Assembly (NCBI GenBank): GCA_951217055.1
Contig: OX578280.1
Location: 63,745,633 to 63,809,632, forward strand
DNA from: Gerris lacustris
Taxonomy: Eukaryota; Arthropoda; Insecta; Hemiptera; Gerridae
Reading direction: 5' to 3'
Length of the DNA stretch: 64,000 bases
Every line of letters starts with the position of its first letter. Position 1 is the stretch's first letter. The position numbers and the translations under genes are program-made. Below the pieces are notes generated by a model, which was not told the origin of the DNA, searched no databases, and saw only the letters and a list, made by a program, of their open reading frames with translations. This document shows positions 45,742 through 57,847 of this stretch, one piece after another.

Positions 45742-46430
45742 AGCACTTTTGGTGGGGAAATGTTTTTCCTAATCCTAAACAACAGGCTTTAATAAATTAA
45801 TAAACCAATGTCTTATATAATTATTAGAAGAAAACAATATTTATGATATCCTTCCCCATTAATAGATGCAATTTGTCCACACCCCAAAGAATGCAGGTTC
45901 CTAAGAACTAACAACTACCTTGATTGTAATAAAAACTGTACATTTTTACATCATTCTTGCCCTAAGATGTTAGTATTTGCAACTAAAAAGTAATTGGTCA
46001 CAATATGCAGTAGTATTGACAGAACTTTTCATCGTGGTGTTACATTTCACAGTTCATACTATTCATAAAATTAATCTACACTAATCTCTAGGAGTTTAAA
46101 AATTTTATACTTAACAATATCTTAGCAAAGGATTGCTCATCAAGTCTAGATCATCCAAAGGCGTCGTCTAAGGCTCTTTGAATCCTAACATATCCAACCC
46201 TTTGCAGGGATCATTCCCAAGGAGGTTCTCATAACAAGGTGTTCTTAAACTTTATAATTTTCAAGAGTATTGATTTGACATCATGAAAAAAATCCATGGA
46301 ACAACAAATAAGAGCCTTATTTAATGCTGTCATGTCAGGTAGTTTAACTTGGTGTTGCATCTATCTCATTAAAAAAAAAATAATAGAGTTTAAATATTTA
46401 TATAGTCAAAATGTTTTATAATTTATGTAT
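45742..46430. other. NCAPD3 last intron, nothing recognised
   Basis: No element ends or exons seen. Confidence 0.45.
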
Positions 46431-46437
46431 AGGAATT

Positions 46438-46720
46438 AGAAAAATCGGTCTGAGACAACTCAGACAAACTTACGAGTTCATAATTATTTAGCCCAGTGTT
46501 TTCCATTTGTTAGTTTTCGTATGTACATTTAATTATTATTGAAAATTTTATCAAAATTTATCATAAAAATAACGTCTCCTGGGCAGAGAATCGAACCCGG
46601 GCTCTCTCCGTCCGCGTTTTAAGCTATTTTCTCAGGAACTAGATTTTTCCGGAAAACGGCTTTATGGTTAGATTCGTATTTAAATGGGCTACATTTTAGA
46701 GTTGCTTATTCAATAAAATA
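46438..46720 (-). repeat. SINE-like repeat with a B-box, copy 1
   Basis: Contains, on -, cccgggttcgattctctgcc (B-box) and shares long blocks with 59555-59835: cataattatttagcccagtg, ttaattattattgaa and ggctacattttagag. The copies are clearly homologous over about 260 bp. Confidence 0.8.
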
Positions 46721-47756
46721 AAGTGAGGTTTTACTTGACTTATTTACTAATATAATTGAACCTATAGTGGGCACATGAATTTGTTATCTAGTTGCAGGTA
46801 TATTGGTCTCCTAGACGCCTATTTTAGAATTACTAAACTTTATTTTAATTTTTTCATAAAAACAATAAGGATTAAAAAATAAGAAACTTATATAAAATAG
46901 TACAACCAGCATATTGGTCTTTCAGAGCTGCAATGGTTTAGTAAAACAAAAATTACCGAACGATAAGTGGAAGAGACTAAGAGGTAAGCCACACTGTGCG
47001 GAAGACATCTGAAAAATTCACAGATCCCCCCACCAATTTGGTACTTACCTTTAGCAATCATAGAGGTCTCACAGACTGACATGTCCACTAGTGGGTAAAA
47101 GCTACATTTAAGGGTGAAGTTAACATATTTCTTTTTGATTAGTGAAGTTATTAGTGGCAATATTCCCTAAACTGGATTGATTAGTAATTATTTTTATTTA
47201 GCAAGAACAGGATTGAAGATTTATCTTCTAGTCAGGTATACAGAAAGCAATTTAATTATGTATTATGTTACAAAATATAGCAAATTTACTGGAGTTAGTG
47301 TCAATAAATGTGGTTTTCAGCTTAAAGATGACCCAATGAGGGGTCAAAATATTGCACAAGCGAGCTTTTATTTTTTTTCCTTTAATTAAACCCTACTATC
47401 AATAATAATTATAAACAAGTAAACAAACCGTACAACTTGAAATTATTTTTATTATTATTAATCTCAATACATACATTGTAGATTAAACCATTATATTCAT
47501 ACCCTACCTTTCCAGAAAATATGTAGCATATGTTCTAAATTAATTTGGATTATAAGCCGTTAGTGAAGAGAAGAAAAGAGATTAACTGATAAGAATATTT
47601 ACAAAACATTACAATTAGACAGAAATGTTTTAATAATAAATCACAAGGATATAAAAGTTAAAAAGCCACCCAAGGATTTTATTAATTAGGAAGCAATTAG
47701 TTAAAGTATTAATTAAGAAGCAAACTTACACCGTGTTTAAAATAACAAAGTTTTAC
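46721..47756. other. NCAPD3 last intron, upstream end
   Basis: AT-rich. Short frames at 46888 (-) and 47177 (+) have no splice support or motifs. Confidence 0.45.
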
Positions 47757-47975
47757 CTGAGCATCTTCAGTAGATATAGATTCAGGTCCGTGTAGCATCA
47801 CAGTGCAGGACAGACGTTGAGCTACCTGCGCCATCTGTTCCATAACAGCATCTCGAGGAGAAGACAAGGGGTCATCTTGAGACGGGTTAGATGGTCCTTC
47901 TTCAGATTCATGCCTTCGTAGTTCATGTAATACCTCTGCAGAAAGGCTTGGATCAATGGCCAAGATTTCTTCAAT
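47757..47975 (-). CDS. NCAPD3: NCAPD3, conserved C-terminal helical exon 2
   Basis: Acceptor ttttttag, donor gtaaaact, 219 bases, phase 0 at both ends, 73 residues. The start IEEILAIDPSLSAEVLHELR continues the conserved block directly (human: [20 protein letters not shown]). It then becomes acidic and Ser-rich (RRHESEEGPSNPSQDDPLSS) and ends GPESISTEDAQ. The conserved block splits exactly between this exon and the one at 50776-50928, which supports both. Confidence 0.92.
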
Positions 47976-48281
47976 CTAAAAAAGAGCAAAACATTAAGTT
48001 ATTACTAAAGTTCTTTTAAATATTTAAACATAAACCACCATTAAATTTTAATCAATAAATGATTTATTAATTACATACACAAGGTCTGGAACCAGTGTAG
48101 CACTAGATAGTAGAGATTTTATTGAATATTTTAAGCGACCCCTAATCCAACTGGAGGTGTCAGAGGGACTTACTGGAGTTTACTTTATATTACAGTATAA
48201 TATACTAAAAACTGATAAGTTTTAATATAAAAGTTTAGGTACTTTTTTACTTAAACACCCCCTATATCCCTTTGTCTTCAG
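47976..48281. other. NCAPD3 intron, nothing recognised
   Basis: Between the exon and the 83-bp array; AT-rich. Confidence 0.45.
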
Positions 48282-49735
48282 CCTGGTTTACACAATCCGA
48301 GTATACTTGGTCCAAGTCACTTTGATCAAATCCACTTGGTCCAAGTGTTTGTGGAACTTTAAAGCCTGGTTTACACGATCCAAGTATACTTGGTACAAGT
48401 CACTTTGAACAAATCCACTTGGTCCAAGTGTTTGTGGAACTTTAAAGCCTGGTTTACACGATCCAAGTATACTTGGTCCAAGTCACTTTGATCAAATCCA
48501 CTTGGTCCAAGTGTTTGTGGAACTTTAAAGCCTGGTTTACACGATCCAAGTATACTTGGTCCAAGTCACTTTGATCATATCCACTTGGTCCAAGTGTTTG
48601 TGGAACTTTAAAGCCTGGTTTACACGATCCAAGTATATTTGGTACAAGTCACTTTGATCAAATCCACTTGGTCCAAGTGATTGTGGAACTTTAAAGCCTG
48701 GTTTACACGATCCAAGTATACTTGGTACAAGTCACTTTGATCAAATCCACTTGGTCCAAGTGTTTGTGGAACATTAAAGCCTGGTTTACAAGATCCAAGT
48801 ATACTTGGTCCAAGTCACTTTGATCAAATCCACTTGGTCCAAGTGTTTGTGGAACTTTAAAGCCTGGTTTACACGATCCAAGTATACTTGGTACAAGTCA
48901 CTTTGATCAAATCCACTTGGTCCAAGTGTTTGTGGAACATTAAAGCCTGGTTTACAAGATCCAAGTATACTTGGTCCAAGTCACTTTGATCAAATCCACT
49001 TGGTCCAAGTGTTTGTGGAACTTTAAAGCCTGGTTTTCACGATCCAAGTACACTTGGTACAAGTCACTTTGATCAAATCCACTTGGTCCAAGTGTTTGTG
49101 GAACTTTAAAGCCTGGTTTACACGATCCAAGTATACTTGGTACAAGTCACTTTGATCAAATCCACTTGGTCCAAGTGTTTGTGGAACATTAAAGCCTGGT
49201 TTACAAGATCCAAGTATACTTGGTACAAGTCACTTTGATCAAATCTACTTGGTCCAAGTGTTTGTGGAACTTTAAAGCCTGGTTTTCACGATCCAAGAAC
49301 ACTTGGTACAAGTTACTTTGATCAAATCCACTTTGTCCAAGTGTTTGTGGAACTTTAAAGGAAGGTTTACTTGATCAAAGTATACTTGGTCCAAGTAGTG
49401 GAACTTTGATACACTATGAAGTAGAGGTTAAGATAGAATGTGTGAAATGCTTTTCCCTCCAGAATTTTCCAGTTAAATTGTACTTATTAAGTTTTAAAAC
49501 AGTCGTGATATTAACACTTTCTAGTTAACAAAACCCAGTTCAACCTCAAAACTTTAATTTTTTGACTGCTCTTTCTCATAATTTTGTCAGGTGGGCGCCA
49601 TTATTGTTTTTATCAAAGTCTACTTTGATGGAACCCATCCAACTCAACTTGGATGTCCAAGTTGACTTTGATACCCTGTTTACACGATCCATGTAGCATC
49701 AAAGTAGAGTCAAAACTGACTTGTCCAAGGTTATT
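48282..49735. mobile_element. Family 1 MITE (reverse copy) with 83-bp tandem expansion
   Basis: Units starting cctggtttacacgatccaag occur at 48282, 48365, 48448, 48531, 48614, 48697, 48780, 48863, 48946, 49029, 49112, 49195 and 49278, exactly 83 bp apart, plus a degenerate unit at 49361. The sequence after the array (about 49380-49730: ggttaagatagaatgtgtga, gtcaggtgggcgccatt, caaaactgac) is the inverse of the element at 3509-3985. The array therefore grew from the subterminal part of that MITE. Confidence 0.93.
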
Positions 49736-50770
49736 TGGTCTAATGGTTATTTAGACAAAGGAATATTAACAGAGTAATATAATATATCCCTTAGTCTAAA
49801 TTACTATTAAGACAAAGGGATATTTAGTCCAATATACCTTCAGACAAAGGAATACCACACTTGTGTATATAAATATGATAATATCCCTTAGTCTAATTAA
49901 CTAATAAGACAAAGCAATATTAAATATTCAAAAGAAAACTGTAGAACTCATTGGCCTTCAGGTTTTGGTAAAAGATTCAGTCTTACATAATAAGACTCAA
50001 TCTAAAACTAGCGTAAGAAAACGGCCTCAGGAGTCTCAATGTCTCGGGGAAAACCAACACACAAACCTTTGAGACTTTTGAATTTTGTTTAGAACCAAGG
50101 GGGGTGGTAAAGTAAAAAAGTGCCAAAGTTTACTTACAAGAAATTTAAATCTGTATAATTTAAAGTTTGGAGTTTTCAACCTTGGGCTCCACAGTAGTGA
50201 GAACGCTGAACACAATATTATTGGTTGCAGAATAAAGGATGGTTTACACTTCACTGAGTCTGGGTCGTGTTGGGAACGAGCCCTCTCCATGGCAGACCCA
50301 TTGAGCTTTTAGTTCCCATCCATTGACAGTGAAGAAAAGTATGGCTATAAGTCTTTGAGAGCTTAAACCCTCACTAACATTTTCAGACTGAGGCATCGAG
50401 AGCAGTTGGTTAAGGCATGGTGTAATGTGAATGGCTCAATTGAAATCCCATTAGACGACAACATCCAACCATGCACCCTGAAGCAGGCTCCGCTCGGATC
50501 CGACTCAGTATAGTGTGAATCATTCTTAATACTCGTATATAGCGTAAATAAAGACTCATATATATTTATATTTAATTTTTTTTATAAATTTAAGTTCACA
50601 ATGATGACAATAGACCACTTGGTAATCCTCAAATATTTAGTTTCAAAAAATTGCATCCATTTAAATCCTCAATAACCCATTTGCATGTCTATCTATTTTG
50701 ATTTCAATGTTTTAAATAACTATAAATAATAATTAGATTTAAGTACAATTTAATTGATAAATATATATAG
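49736..50770. repeat. Dispersed repeats and a diverged MITE
   Basis: 49750-49900 has acaaagggatatttagtcca-type text as at 36085-36290; 49920-50110 is the reverse of 4020-4150. At 50229-50530 ggatggtttacacttcactg and, inverted, actcagtatagtgtgaatca mark a MITE of about 300 bp. Confidence 0.55.
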
Positions 50771-50775
50771 TTTAC

Positions 50776-50928
50776 CTGTTCTTTGGTAAATTCTTTCAAG
50801 ATTTCTCTCAAGCAGTTAATTAGATCGTTAACCAAAGGTGATTTTTCAACATCCAGTTTATGTCTTAGGCTCTTGAAAATTGGCATAATGTTATCCATAA
50901 GATTCTTCTTGGAAAGAGAGTTGTATAG
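50776..50928 (-). CDS. NCAPD3: NCAPD3, conserved C-terminal helical exon 1
   Basis: Acceptor ttctcttttcag, donor gtaaacta, 153 bases, phase 0 at both ends. It encodes 51 residues beginning LYNSLSKKNLMDNIMPIF. The pattern N-I-M-P-I-x-x-S-L-x-x-x-L-x-x-x-x-S-P-L, followed by LINCLREILKEF, matches the last conserved block of CAP-D3 (ENIIPIITSLKTVLE and LMHYLREVMQDY in human). The intron separating it from the preceding exon is 12.6 kb and holds at least three foldback elements. Confidence 0.93.
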
Positions 50929-52004
50929 CTGAAAAGAGAAACAAAACGTACGTATACATCTGTTGGCTTGATTATCAATGGAATTAGTATGACAGTCTAA
51001 GTTCTCCAGTCAAGATTATTGTCTGCAAGGATGTCTAACAGTTTTATCCCACATCTGGAAGCAACTTTAGAAATGTTTTTTGCAAAACTAAATTAAGGAG
51101 TCAAAAAATGTTAAATCAAACAAACAAAATCCATTGTAAGAGAAGCATCTAAAGACTGCATTGAAAGTCACAAAAACAAAACAATAGTCTCAGGAAAAAG
51201 AATATATGAGGAGTAAAGTGAAATAACCAAATTTATAGTTATTTATGCACCAAGGGAGTAAAGTAAGTGATTGCACCCTGAGCAATGAAGTTGGTTCCTG
51301 AGGCGAAGCCGAGGGAACCATAACGTTCACTCCAGAGGGAGTTAATTATCGTGAAGGTGCAAATGATTTTTACTCCCGAGGTACGAACAAGATTTTACCT
51401 CCAGAAGGGAGAAAAAATATGGAAAGATGTTTGAAAATGTGATGTTGAAAATAGTTCTTTAAGGTCCACTAAGTTATCTTCCATGATCATTCCTTATTTA
51501 TCTATTTTACGTAACTTTATATTTAAATAAAAACAAGCAAATTTAAAAAAGAACTAATAAATTTAACTAAAACAACACAATCAATAGAACATTTACTCAA
51601 AACACAGAGCGTTTTTAAAGCAAAACAAAAAATATTTAAAACAGCTAATTGCGAGTCATGTTTGTAATCAACAGTTTTACCAACTTAAATATTTGTAAAA
51701 TCCATTTTAACACTAAGTTGGCTGCACTGAATTTACAGGGAGTTATGCCATAACTCCCTGTGGCTCAGCCAGGCAGTTAAATAACTCTTAACACCCTAAA
51801 AACCAGGCAGTTAAGTTAACTTCTTCTCCCGCCTGGAGGTAAAGGTATTTAAAATATTGGCCTGAAAACTCAACAAAACTTTCTCACAAACTTTGTGATA
51901 ATGAATTTAAATCCAATAATATCTAATTAAATTATGATCTTAATAAAAGAGAGTTCAACAGGTGATTCGAAGGCGGGGAATCAAACACAATAATTAGTTT
52001 TATC
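50929..52004. other. NCAPD3 intron, 3' part of the 12.6 kb intron
   Basis: Segments with ggttcctgaggcgaagccga (51291) and a hairpin cagggagttatg/ccataactccctg at 51737-51762 stand out. No exon. Confidence 0.45.
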
Positions 52005-52016
52005 AATCTTGATATT

Positions 52017-52292
52017 AAAATGAAGTTCTAGGTCTTCCAGTGGTGACCATGTCTCGAAGGGTGTATGTCCTAATGTTACGCTCCTAATGCTAGAAGCATG
52101 TTCAGGGGTGTTCATGGTGTCCTTAGTTTAGACAGTTCACACCTGTCTTAAACTAAGGACACCATGAACTCCCCTAAACATGCTTCTAGCATTAGGAGCG
52201 AAATGTCGGGACGTTCCCCTTCGAGACATGGTCACCACCGGAGGCCTAGAACTTCATTATAATTGTAACTGCGGAAGCCTACAAACATTAAT
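52017..52292. mobile_element. Penelope-like inverted pair with 12-bp target duplication
   Basis: AATCTTGATATT at 52005-52016 and 52293-52304. The two opposed arms share tccttagtttagacag, ttcatggtgtccttag, atgcttctagcattaggagc and gaaatgtcggg, with ggaggcctagaacttcatta at the right end inverse to atgaagttctaggtcttcca at the left. The layout is the same as the pair at 14768, from a diverged subfamily. Confidence 0.78.
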
Positions 52293-52304
52293 AATCTTGA
52301 TATT

Positions 52305-52628
52305 GATCAAGATTATCAATATCTCGGAAACCAGATATATCCTGGGGAAACTACTTAAGTGGTTAGATTTGTTTTAAATGGACTACAATTTTTTTTTTAA
52401 ATTTGGGCCACTGGCTTCAAATTTATAGCTGAAATTCATCTCTCAATTTCTAGGGTATGATTTTTTCTAAATATGTATGCCTAAGACCATTAGAATTGGC
52501 CCAGAAGTTTATGGTGCTTGACACATCTGCACAGAAACAAACTACATATTATTAATAACAACTTCTTTTGGACTTAGAAGGGTCTTTGAAAAGTGTAAAT
52601 TCAACAAAATCACAGTACTTTCGCTCTA
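52305..52628. repeat. Diverged copy of the 59830-60170 repeat tail
   Basis: gggtatgattttttctaaat, tatgcctaagaccattagaa, ggcccagaagttta and tctgcacagaaacaaact parallel 59945-60030 (gggtatgatttttctgaaca, tcggcccagtagctta, tctgcacagacagac). Confidence 0.65.
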
Positions 52629-53082
52629 TACAGGGTGAGTGGCGATATATGTGAAAAAATTAAATAGCGCCTCAGAGGCTTTAAAAAACACTATATAAAC
52701 CATAGGTCAAATATTGAATGTTCTCCAACAAGGTCAAATTTTTTGATTATTTTAAGATCGCATACCTAAGCTCATAAAAACACTTATTGCTCCAAAGGTA
52801 TAAAAACTAGAACAACATTTTTGGTTTGGATGTAAAGCAGACAAAATTTCCAGCAAGAAAAGTGTAATTTTAATTTTAGTGCCTTCAAATTACATGACAA
52901 AAATTTTATTTTTAAGAAATTTTTTTTTTAAAAAAACTATATCTTTGTATATATTTACCCATTCATAAGGCGGAATTTTTAGTAAACTTCGCTAAAAGTA
53001 AAAAAGAAACATGTTTATTGTTGACTTTCAGGTGAGTAAATAATTTAAAAAAATCACAGGGAAGTACTTGCGTCCAAGTACT

Positions 53083-53960
53083 TTTTAGGGTTTTGTAGAT
53101 GAGTAAGCATACCTGATATGTAATTAAGATTTTTTTGTCTTCGATCTCAAGGGTCCCGGGTTCGATCCCCCGGGGGGTCACAATGTTTTTTATCAGTAAT
53201 AAAGACAAGATAAATTACATTTTTCAGGAAATTTGCATTGCCCCACCATAAGGTATAACCATGAATTATTTTGAAATTTTAGGACCAGCCGTTATATAGT
53301 GGTTGGGGGGGGGGAATGTTTTTTGGGTATATTTTGATTTAATTAACCAATAAGAAATGTAACATTTAAAAAAGCATATATATATTTGTGTCCTACAATT
53401 CAGCAGCTTTCATTTGATACCCAACTCAAAATTTTCAAAAAATAAAATTTTGGGCGCACTTCACTTTTTCGCGCCCAAAATTGGCAATTTTTGAAAATTT
53501 AAGATGAACTCCCGGAATTTTCATCGCGCCACAATAAGGTATTAGCATGAATTATTTCGAAATTTTAGCACCAGCCGATCTATAGTGGTTGGGGGGGGGA
53601 AAATTTATTTTTGGTATATTTTGTTTTTTTTTACCAATAAGAAATGCAAAATTTAAAAAAGCATATATATATTTGTGTCCTACTCTTCAGCAGCTTTCAT
53701 TTGATACCCTACTCAAAAATCTAAAAAAATATACATTTTTGAGTTTATCACATTTTTTCGAATAGCGCATGCGCATATCAAATTTTGAACTTCTATATAA
53801 TTTTCCTGTGGTTGGGTCAAAAAGTTGCACCAGTGTTTCAAATTTCAGCACTTTCGCTTAAACGGTTCGGGCCCTATGAACCAAAGAGCGACGGACAGAC
53901 AGACACATCACCCTCGGCATAAGGGTTTTGAGAAGTATCTACAAAACCCTAAAAAGGTTT
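53083..53960. mobile_element. Nested inverted-repeat element with duplicated interior
   Basis: Ends tttttagggttttgtagat / atctacaaaaccctaaaaa. Inside, caccataaggtataacc (53246) and cacaataaggtattagc (53531) begin two copies of a roughly 290-bp segment (aaattttag-accagccg, G-run, tttgtgtcctac, cagcagctttcatttgatac). A tRNA-like B-box cgggttcgatccc lies at about 53158, and a gacggacagacagacacatc tail at 53890. Related text is at 55500-56130. Confidence 0.65.
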
Positions 53961-53965
53961 AGTAT

Positions 53966-54035
53966 ACTCAACTATAAGTCATCAATAGCAACAACTATAA
54001 GTCATCAATAGCAACAACTATAAGTCATCAATAGC
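53966..54035. repeat. 22-23 bp triplication
   Basis: caactataagtcatcaatag repeated three times in a row. Confidence 0.95.
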
Positions 54036-54578
54036 AACGATAAACATGTTTCTTTTTTACTTTTAGCCAGTTTACTAAAAATTCCGCCTTATGAATGGGT
54101 TAATATATACAAAGATATTGATTTTTTAATTTTTTTCTTAAAAATTAAAAAATCTTAGTATTGATTGAAACAGTAGAAAATAAGGACGTTTTTCCTGAAG
54201 TCCGACAAGTTTAAGCTCGTTTTTTTTTTTACCAAGTTATGGAACTACAAAGATATTGATTTTTTAATTTTTTTTTTTTTTAAATAAAATTTATATACAA
54301 TTTATGTCATGTAATTTGAGGCACCAAAATTAAAATGACACTTTTCTTGTTAGAAATTTACATCGAAACCAAAAATGTTGTTCTTTTTTTTATACCTTTG
54401 GAGCAATAAGTGTTCATATGAGCCAAGGTATGCAATCTTAAAAAATAATCATAATCAAATTTGACCTTGTGGGAGAACGGTCAATATTTGACCCATGGTT
54501 TGTATAGTGTTTTTTGTAGCCCTTAGAGGGGAGAACAACCTACTTCATTTTTTCACGTATATCCCCAGTCACCCTGTA

Positions 54579-55440
54579 TATGCAACGAATATGAAAAAGT
54601 AAAAAGTTGATTTAGCCTTGTCTTGCACAATTGAATCTCACATTATACAGGGATAAAGTTGAATTTTTACATCTATTTTTCAAGATGAATCATTAATCAA
54701 GTGATGTCCCGATTTAAAAAAATAAAAATAAAAAAGTAATAAAGTTGGTTCTGATAACAGTTCCAAATTATAATATAGAATATAATTATGAAAAAGTAAT
54801 TTGGAACATACAATAAAGATTTTTTAAAAATATTATTATTTATTGTATAGAATGGAATATTTGATAAAAGAAAAGATTTGTGGTTTTTTTTTTTATCTAA
54901 TTTTAATTTCTTCAATTTTAAATTGGCCAAGATAAAAAATAAAATTGAGTATTCAGCAGAAACAATAGTTGTTTTGTGAATACTTGTTGGCTCCATAAAA
55001 AGCAGTTTGTTGACATAGTATAATAACAAAGAAAAGTTGAACACACATTAATGTATGATTAATATTTAATTTTATATTTATTTATTTCTATAATTTCATT
55101 AACATGAATCGATATAAACAATTTATTTTAATTTTAAATCAATTACTGTTTTGAAACAATCTTAGTTGTTTGGAACAATATTGGCTTTCCGATGAAATCA
55201 CCTTCACAAAGGAATATATTATTAGTTGAGTATTGTCATATTCATTTTAAGCAATATTGGACTTCAAAAATACAAGATTGTTTTAACGACATAAGCGGCA
55301 TAAGCCTAAACCCAAATTATAATTTATTTAACATTATGTGTATATTATTTATTTTATATTACATTTTTAAGCCTTGAATAAGGCTTAGGGTAAGGTGAAA
55401 AAATTGGTTGTGTGTGAAGTTTCACATAAATAGGGTTTAT
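54579..55440. other. AT-rich intron DNA
   Basis: Open frames at 54697 (-) and 55192 (+) are A/T-driven. Nothing recognised. Confidence 0.45.
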
Positions 55441-55444
55441 TGGT

Positions 55445-56140
55445 ACTGTTAACATGAGATTAGTTAGTATAAGAGGAGGGGGTGGAGGGAAGGCACCCAA
55501 AATGTTGAAGTTTTTCGACACAATAGCATTAAAAATTAAAAACTTTCCACAAGTGTTATATATTTTTGTAATGTACTCTTTAATACCTTACTTACATTTG
55601 AAACCCTAACCAAAATTTTTAAAAATATGTTTTTTTTCCTGTCACAGGAATTGTCCACCATTTTGGATTCCCAGTTAATCAGATCAAATTGCTATTCTTA
55701 TTTTTTCTATGGCCCAGCAGACCACACATTTTTTTATTTTTTTAGTAAAAGCAGAAATATAGTTTTAGGGGGGGGACATGCTAAATTTTACTGTTTTTTA
55801 TGACAAAAAAGCGGTAAAAATTAAACACTTTCCCTAAGTGTTATATATTCTTGTAATCTGCTCTTCAATGCCTTTCATTTAATACCCCACTCAAAATTTG
55901 AAATACATTTTTTTTTTCGCGGGACATGAATTATTTGCCATTTTTGATTTGAATGGCTGATAATTTTGAGTTTGCTATATTTTTCCTGTGCTTACGATAA
56001 AACCATCTTTAATACTGGAAAGTTTCATGTTTCTATCTCTTTTGATTCAAACATTATTGGAACCGTACAGAGTGACAGACAGACAGGAATGAAATTATAA
56101 GGGTTTCTTTTTTGGTTTTACCAATGAAACCCTAAAAAAG
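55445..56140. repeat. Dispersed repeat related to 53083-53960
   Basis: aagtgttatatatttttgta, ctttcatttaataccccact and gtgacagacagacaggaatg followed by aatgaaaccctaaaaaag parallel the nested element, including the terminal word accctaaaaa. Confidence 0.6.
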
Positions 56141-57239
56141 AGATGGTAAGATTAATTCTCCTCATAGGATCAAACTTCTTTTCACAGACTTGGATATACC
56201 CAAACGCCCATTATTGGGAGCAGATTTAATCAATTAATCTCTCAAGTTGCTTCCAGCAGTGGCAACAAAAGTGCATTTGTAAATTAAAGACATCCTTCAA
56301 CATAACCATAACATGCTAAACATAGATTGTTTTAAGTTACACATTTATCTAAGGATATATTACTACCTTTTGCAATGCTTAGGAACAGTGCTTAAATTTT
56401 CATTAGCATTTGATATGAGGCTGTTAAGGGACTTAATAATCACTCATATGAGTTAAACCAAGTTAATTCATATCAAGTCTCTGACAGCATCATTCAATGC
56501 ACCATGTAAAACAAAAAAACCATGCAAAACTCACCATGCAATAAAAAAGAAGGTATATAAAGCAGGGAATTTTATGGGAGAACACTACTGCTATCAGGGA
56601 ACTTCTAAAATATAAAAGATGACGTTTTTTGTTTGTGTTTTTTTCTTTGGAAAATAAAATATTATTTATTTTTTGCAAAAGACTTTAGTAATAATTTAAT
56701 GTTTCCTGCCAAGACAAGAGTTGAGAAATGTTTGAAAAATTAAATTAATTTTTTTAAGTATCCATGAATTATAATATTAGATATAAAAATAGAACAGTCC
56801 AATCAAATAAATAATATTGATTAGATCCAAACTACTTGTCTAGTAAATGATAAGACAGGAAATTAGCACGGTGATGGGTAAAAGCCATGGTTTTGATAAT
56901 GGGGAGATTAATAGGTTAATGAACATGGCTTATATTTTTACAAGAAAACAATTTGTACAAAAAGACTACATTCAGAATGCTGCAACAAGTGTTGAGGCTT
57001 AGTATACTTGACATTTTAATTCGAGGAATAGTTTCTCATTTCTCTAATTGTTTTCACACATATAGATGTACGCCCCACAATTGTACTGCCCCATAATTTC
57101 AAATGATTCTACACACAATAAGGGTCAACACACTTAATTGAATTGGCCTTGACTAAGATTCAATACCTCCTCTGAGACTGTAAGAGTGAGCCCTATAAGT
57201 TACTTAAACAAATAACACCAACCCTAATGGTGTTATTAC
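56141..57239. other. AT-rich intron DNA
   Basis: No exon or element ends recognised. Confidence 0.45.
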
Positions 57240-57531
57240 AAGAGTTGGGATATCGATGTTTTCGATACATCAACATTGAACAGCCTAACATCGGTGTTAG
57301 TCAAAACATCGAAAGAAAACATCAATATTTTCGATACATCGACATCGACCTCCCAACCCAACTAGCACGATGAACAAAAAGAAAGAAAAAAAAATTTTCC
57401 CCAAAGATATCGGCAAAAAAAATCAATTTCGATGTTTCTCAAAGAAATAATTGATGTCATCGATGTTAAACATCATATTTATTGGTCTGATACATCGATG
57501 TTTTCGATACAACATCGATGTCCCAACCCTA
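57240..57531. mobile_element. hAT-type MITE, 8-bp imperfect target duplication
   Basis: GTTATTAC at 57232-57239 and GTTATAAC at 57532-57539 (one mismatch). Ends agagttgggatatcgatg and catcgatgtcccaaccct are inverse. The interior is crowded with the palindromic word catcgatg and with tttcgatacatcga repeats. Confidence 0.82.
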
Positions 57532-57540
57532 GTTATAACC

Positions 57541-57847
57541 CAAATGTGTTTTTTCCGGGGGGTAATGTTAGAAGACTTAGATTAAACAAACCTGAGTTTA
57601 AACTCTTAACTCTTGTATGAAGTGTTGATAAGTTAACCAAATCTTCCATCTCTGGAATCATTTTTTTAATCGAACCTCCATAAGAGTGTCTCATCTTGGT
57701 TATACAAGCCGAAACCAGCTGATACTAAGATTTTTTAGAAGTCTATTTTTTCAAACATAGACCAAAACAAGTCTAAGTTAAAAGTTTTATTTATAAAAAA
57801 AAAAATATATAAATGAATAAAATTCTTGTAAAGATTATAGACAGCTA
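57541..57847. other. AT-rich intron DNA
   Basis: Nothing recognised. Confidence 0.4.

Larger units (their letters stand above)
52631..54576. mobile_element. TA-flanked foldback element, 1.95 kb, with internal insert
   Basis: TA at 52629-52630 and 54577-54578. Ends are cagggtgagtggcgatatat and, at the right, atatccccagtcaccctg. Arms stay homologous for about 400 bp (ccattcataaggcggaattt on the left pairs with attccgccttatgaatgggt on the right). Between them 53083-53960 is bounded by tttttagggttttgtagat and its inverse atctacaaaaccctaaaaa, so it looks like a second inserted element. Confidence 0.85.

Noticed and set aside
48282..49360. CRISPR-like regular array
   Set aside because: Units are contiguous 83-mers with no unique spacers, in eukaryotic DNA, and the sequence is derived from a MITE.
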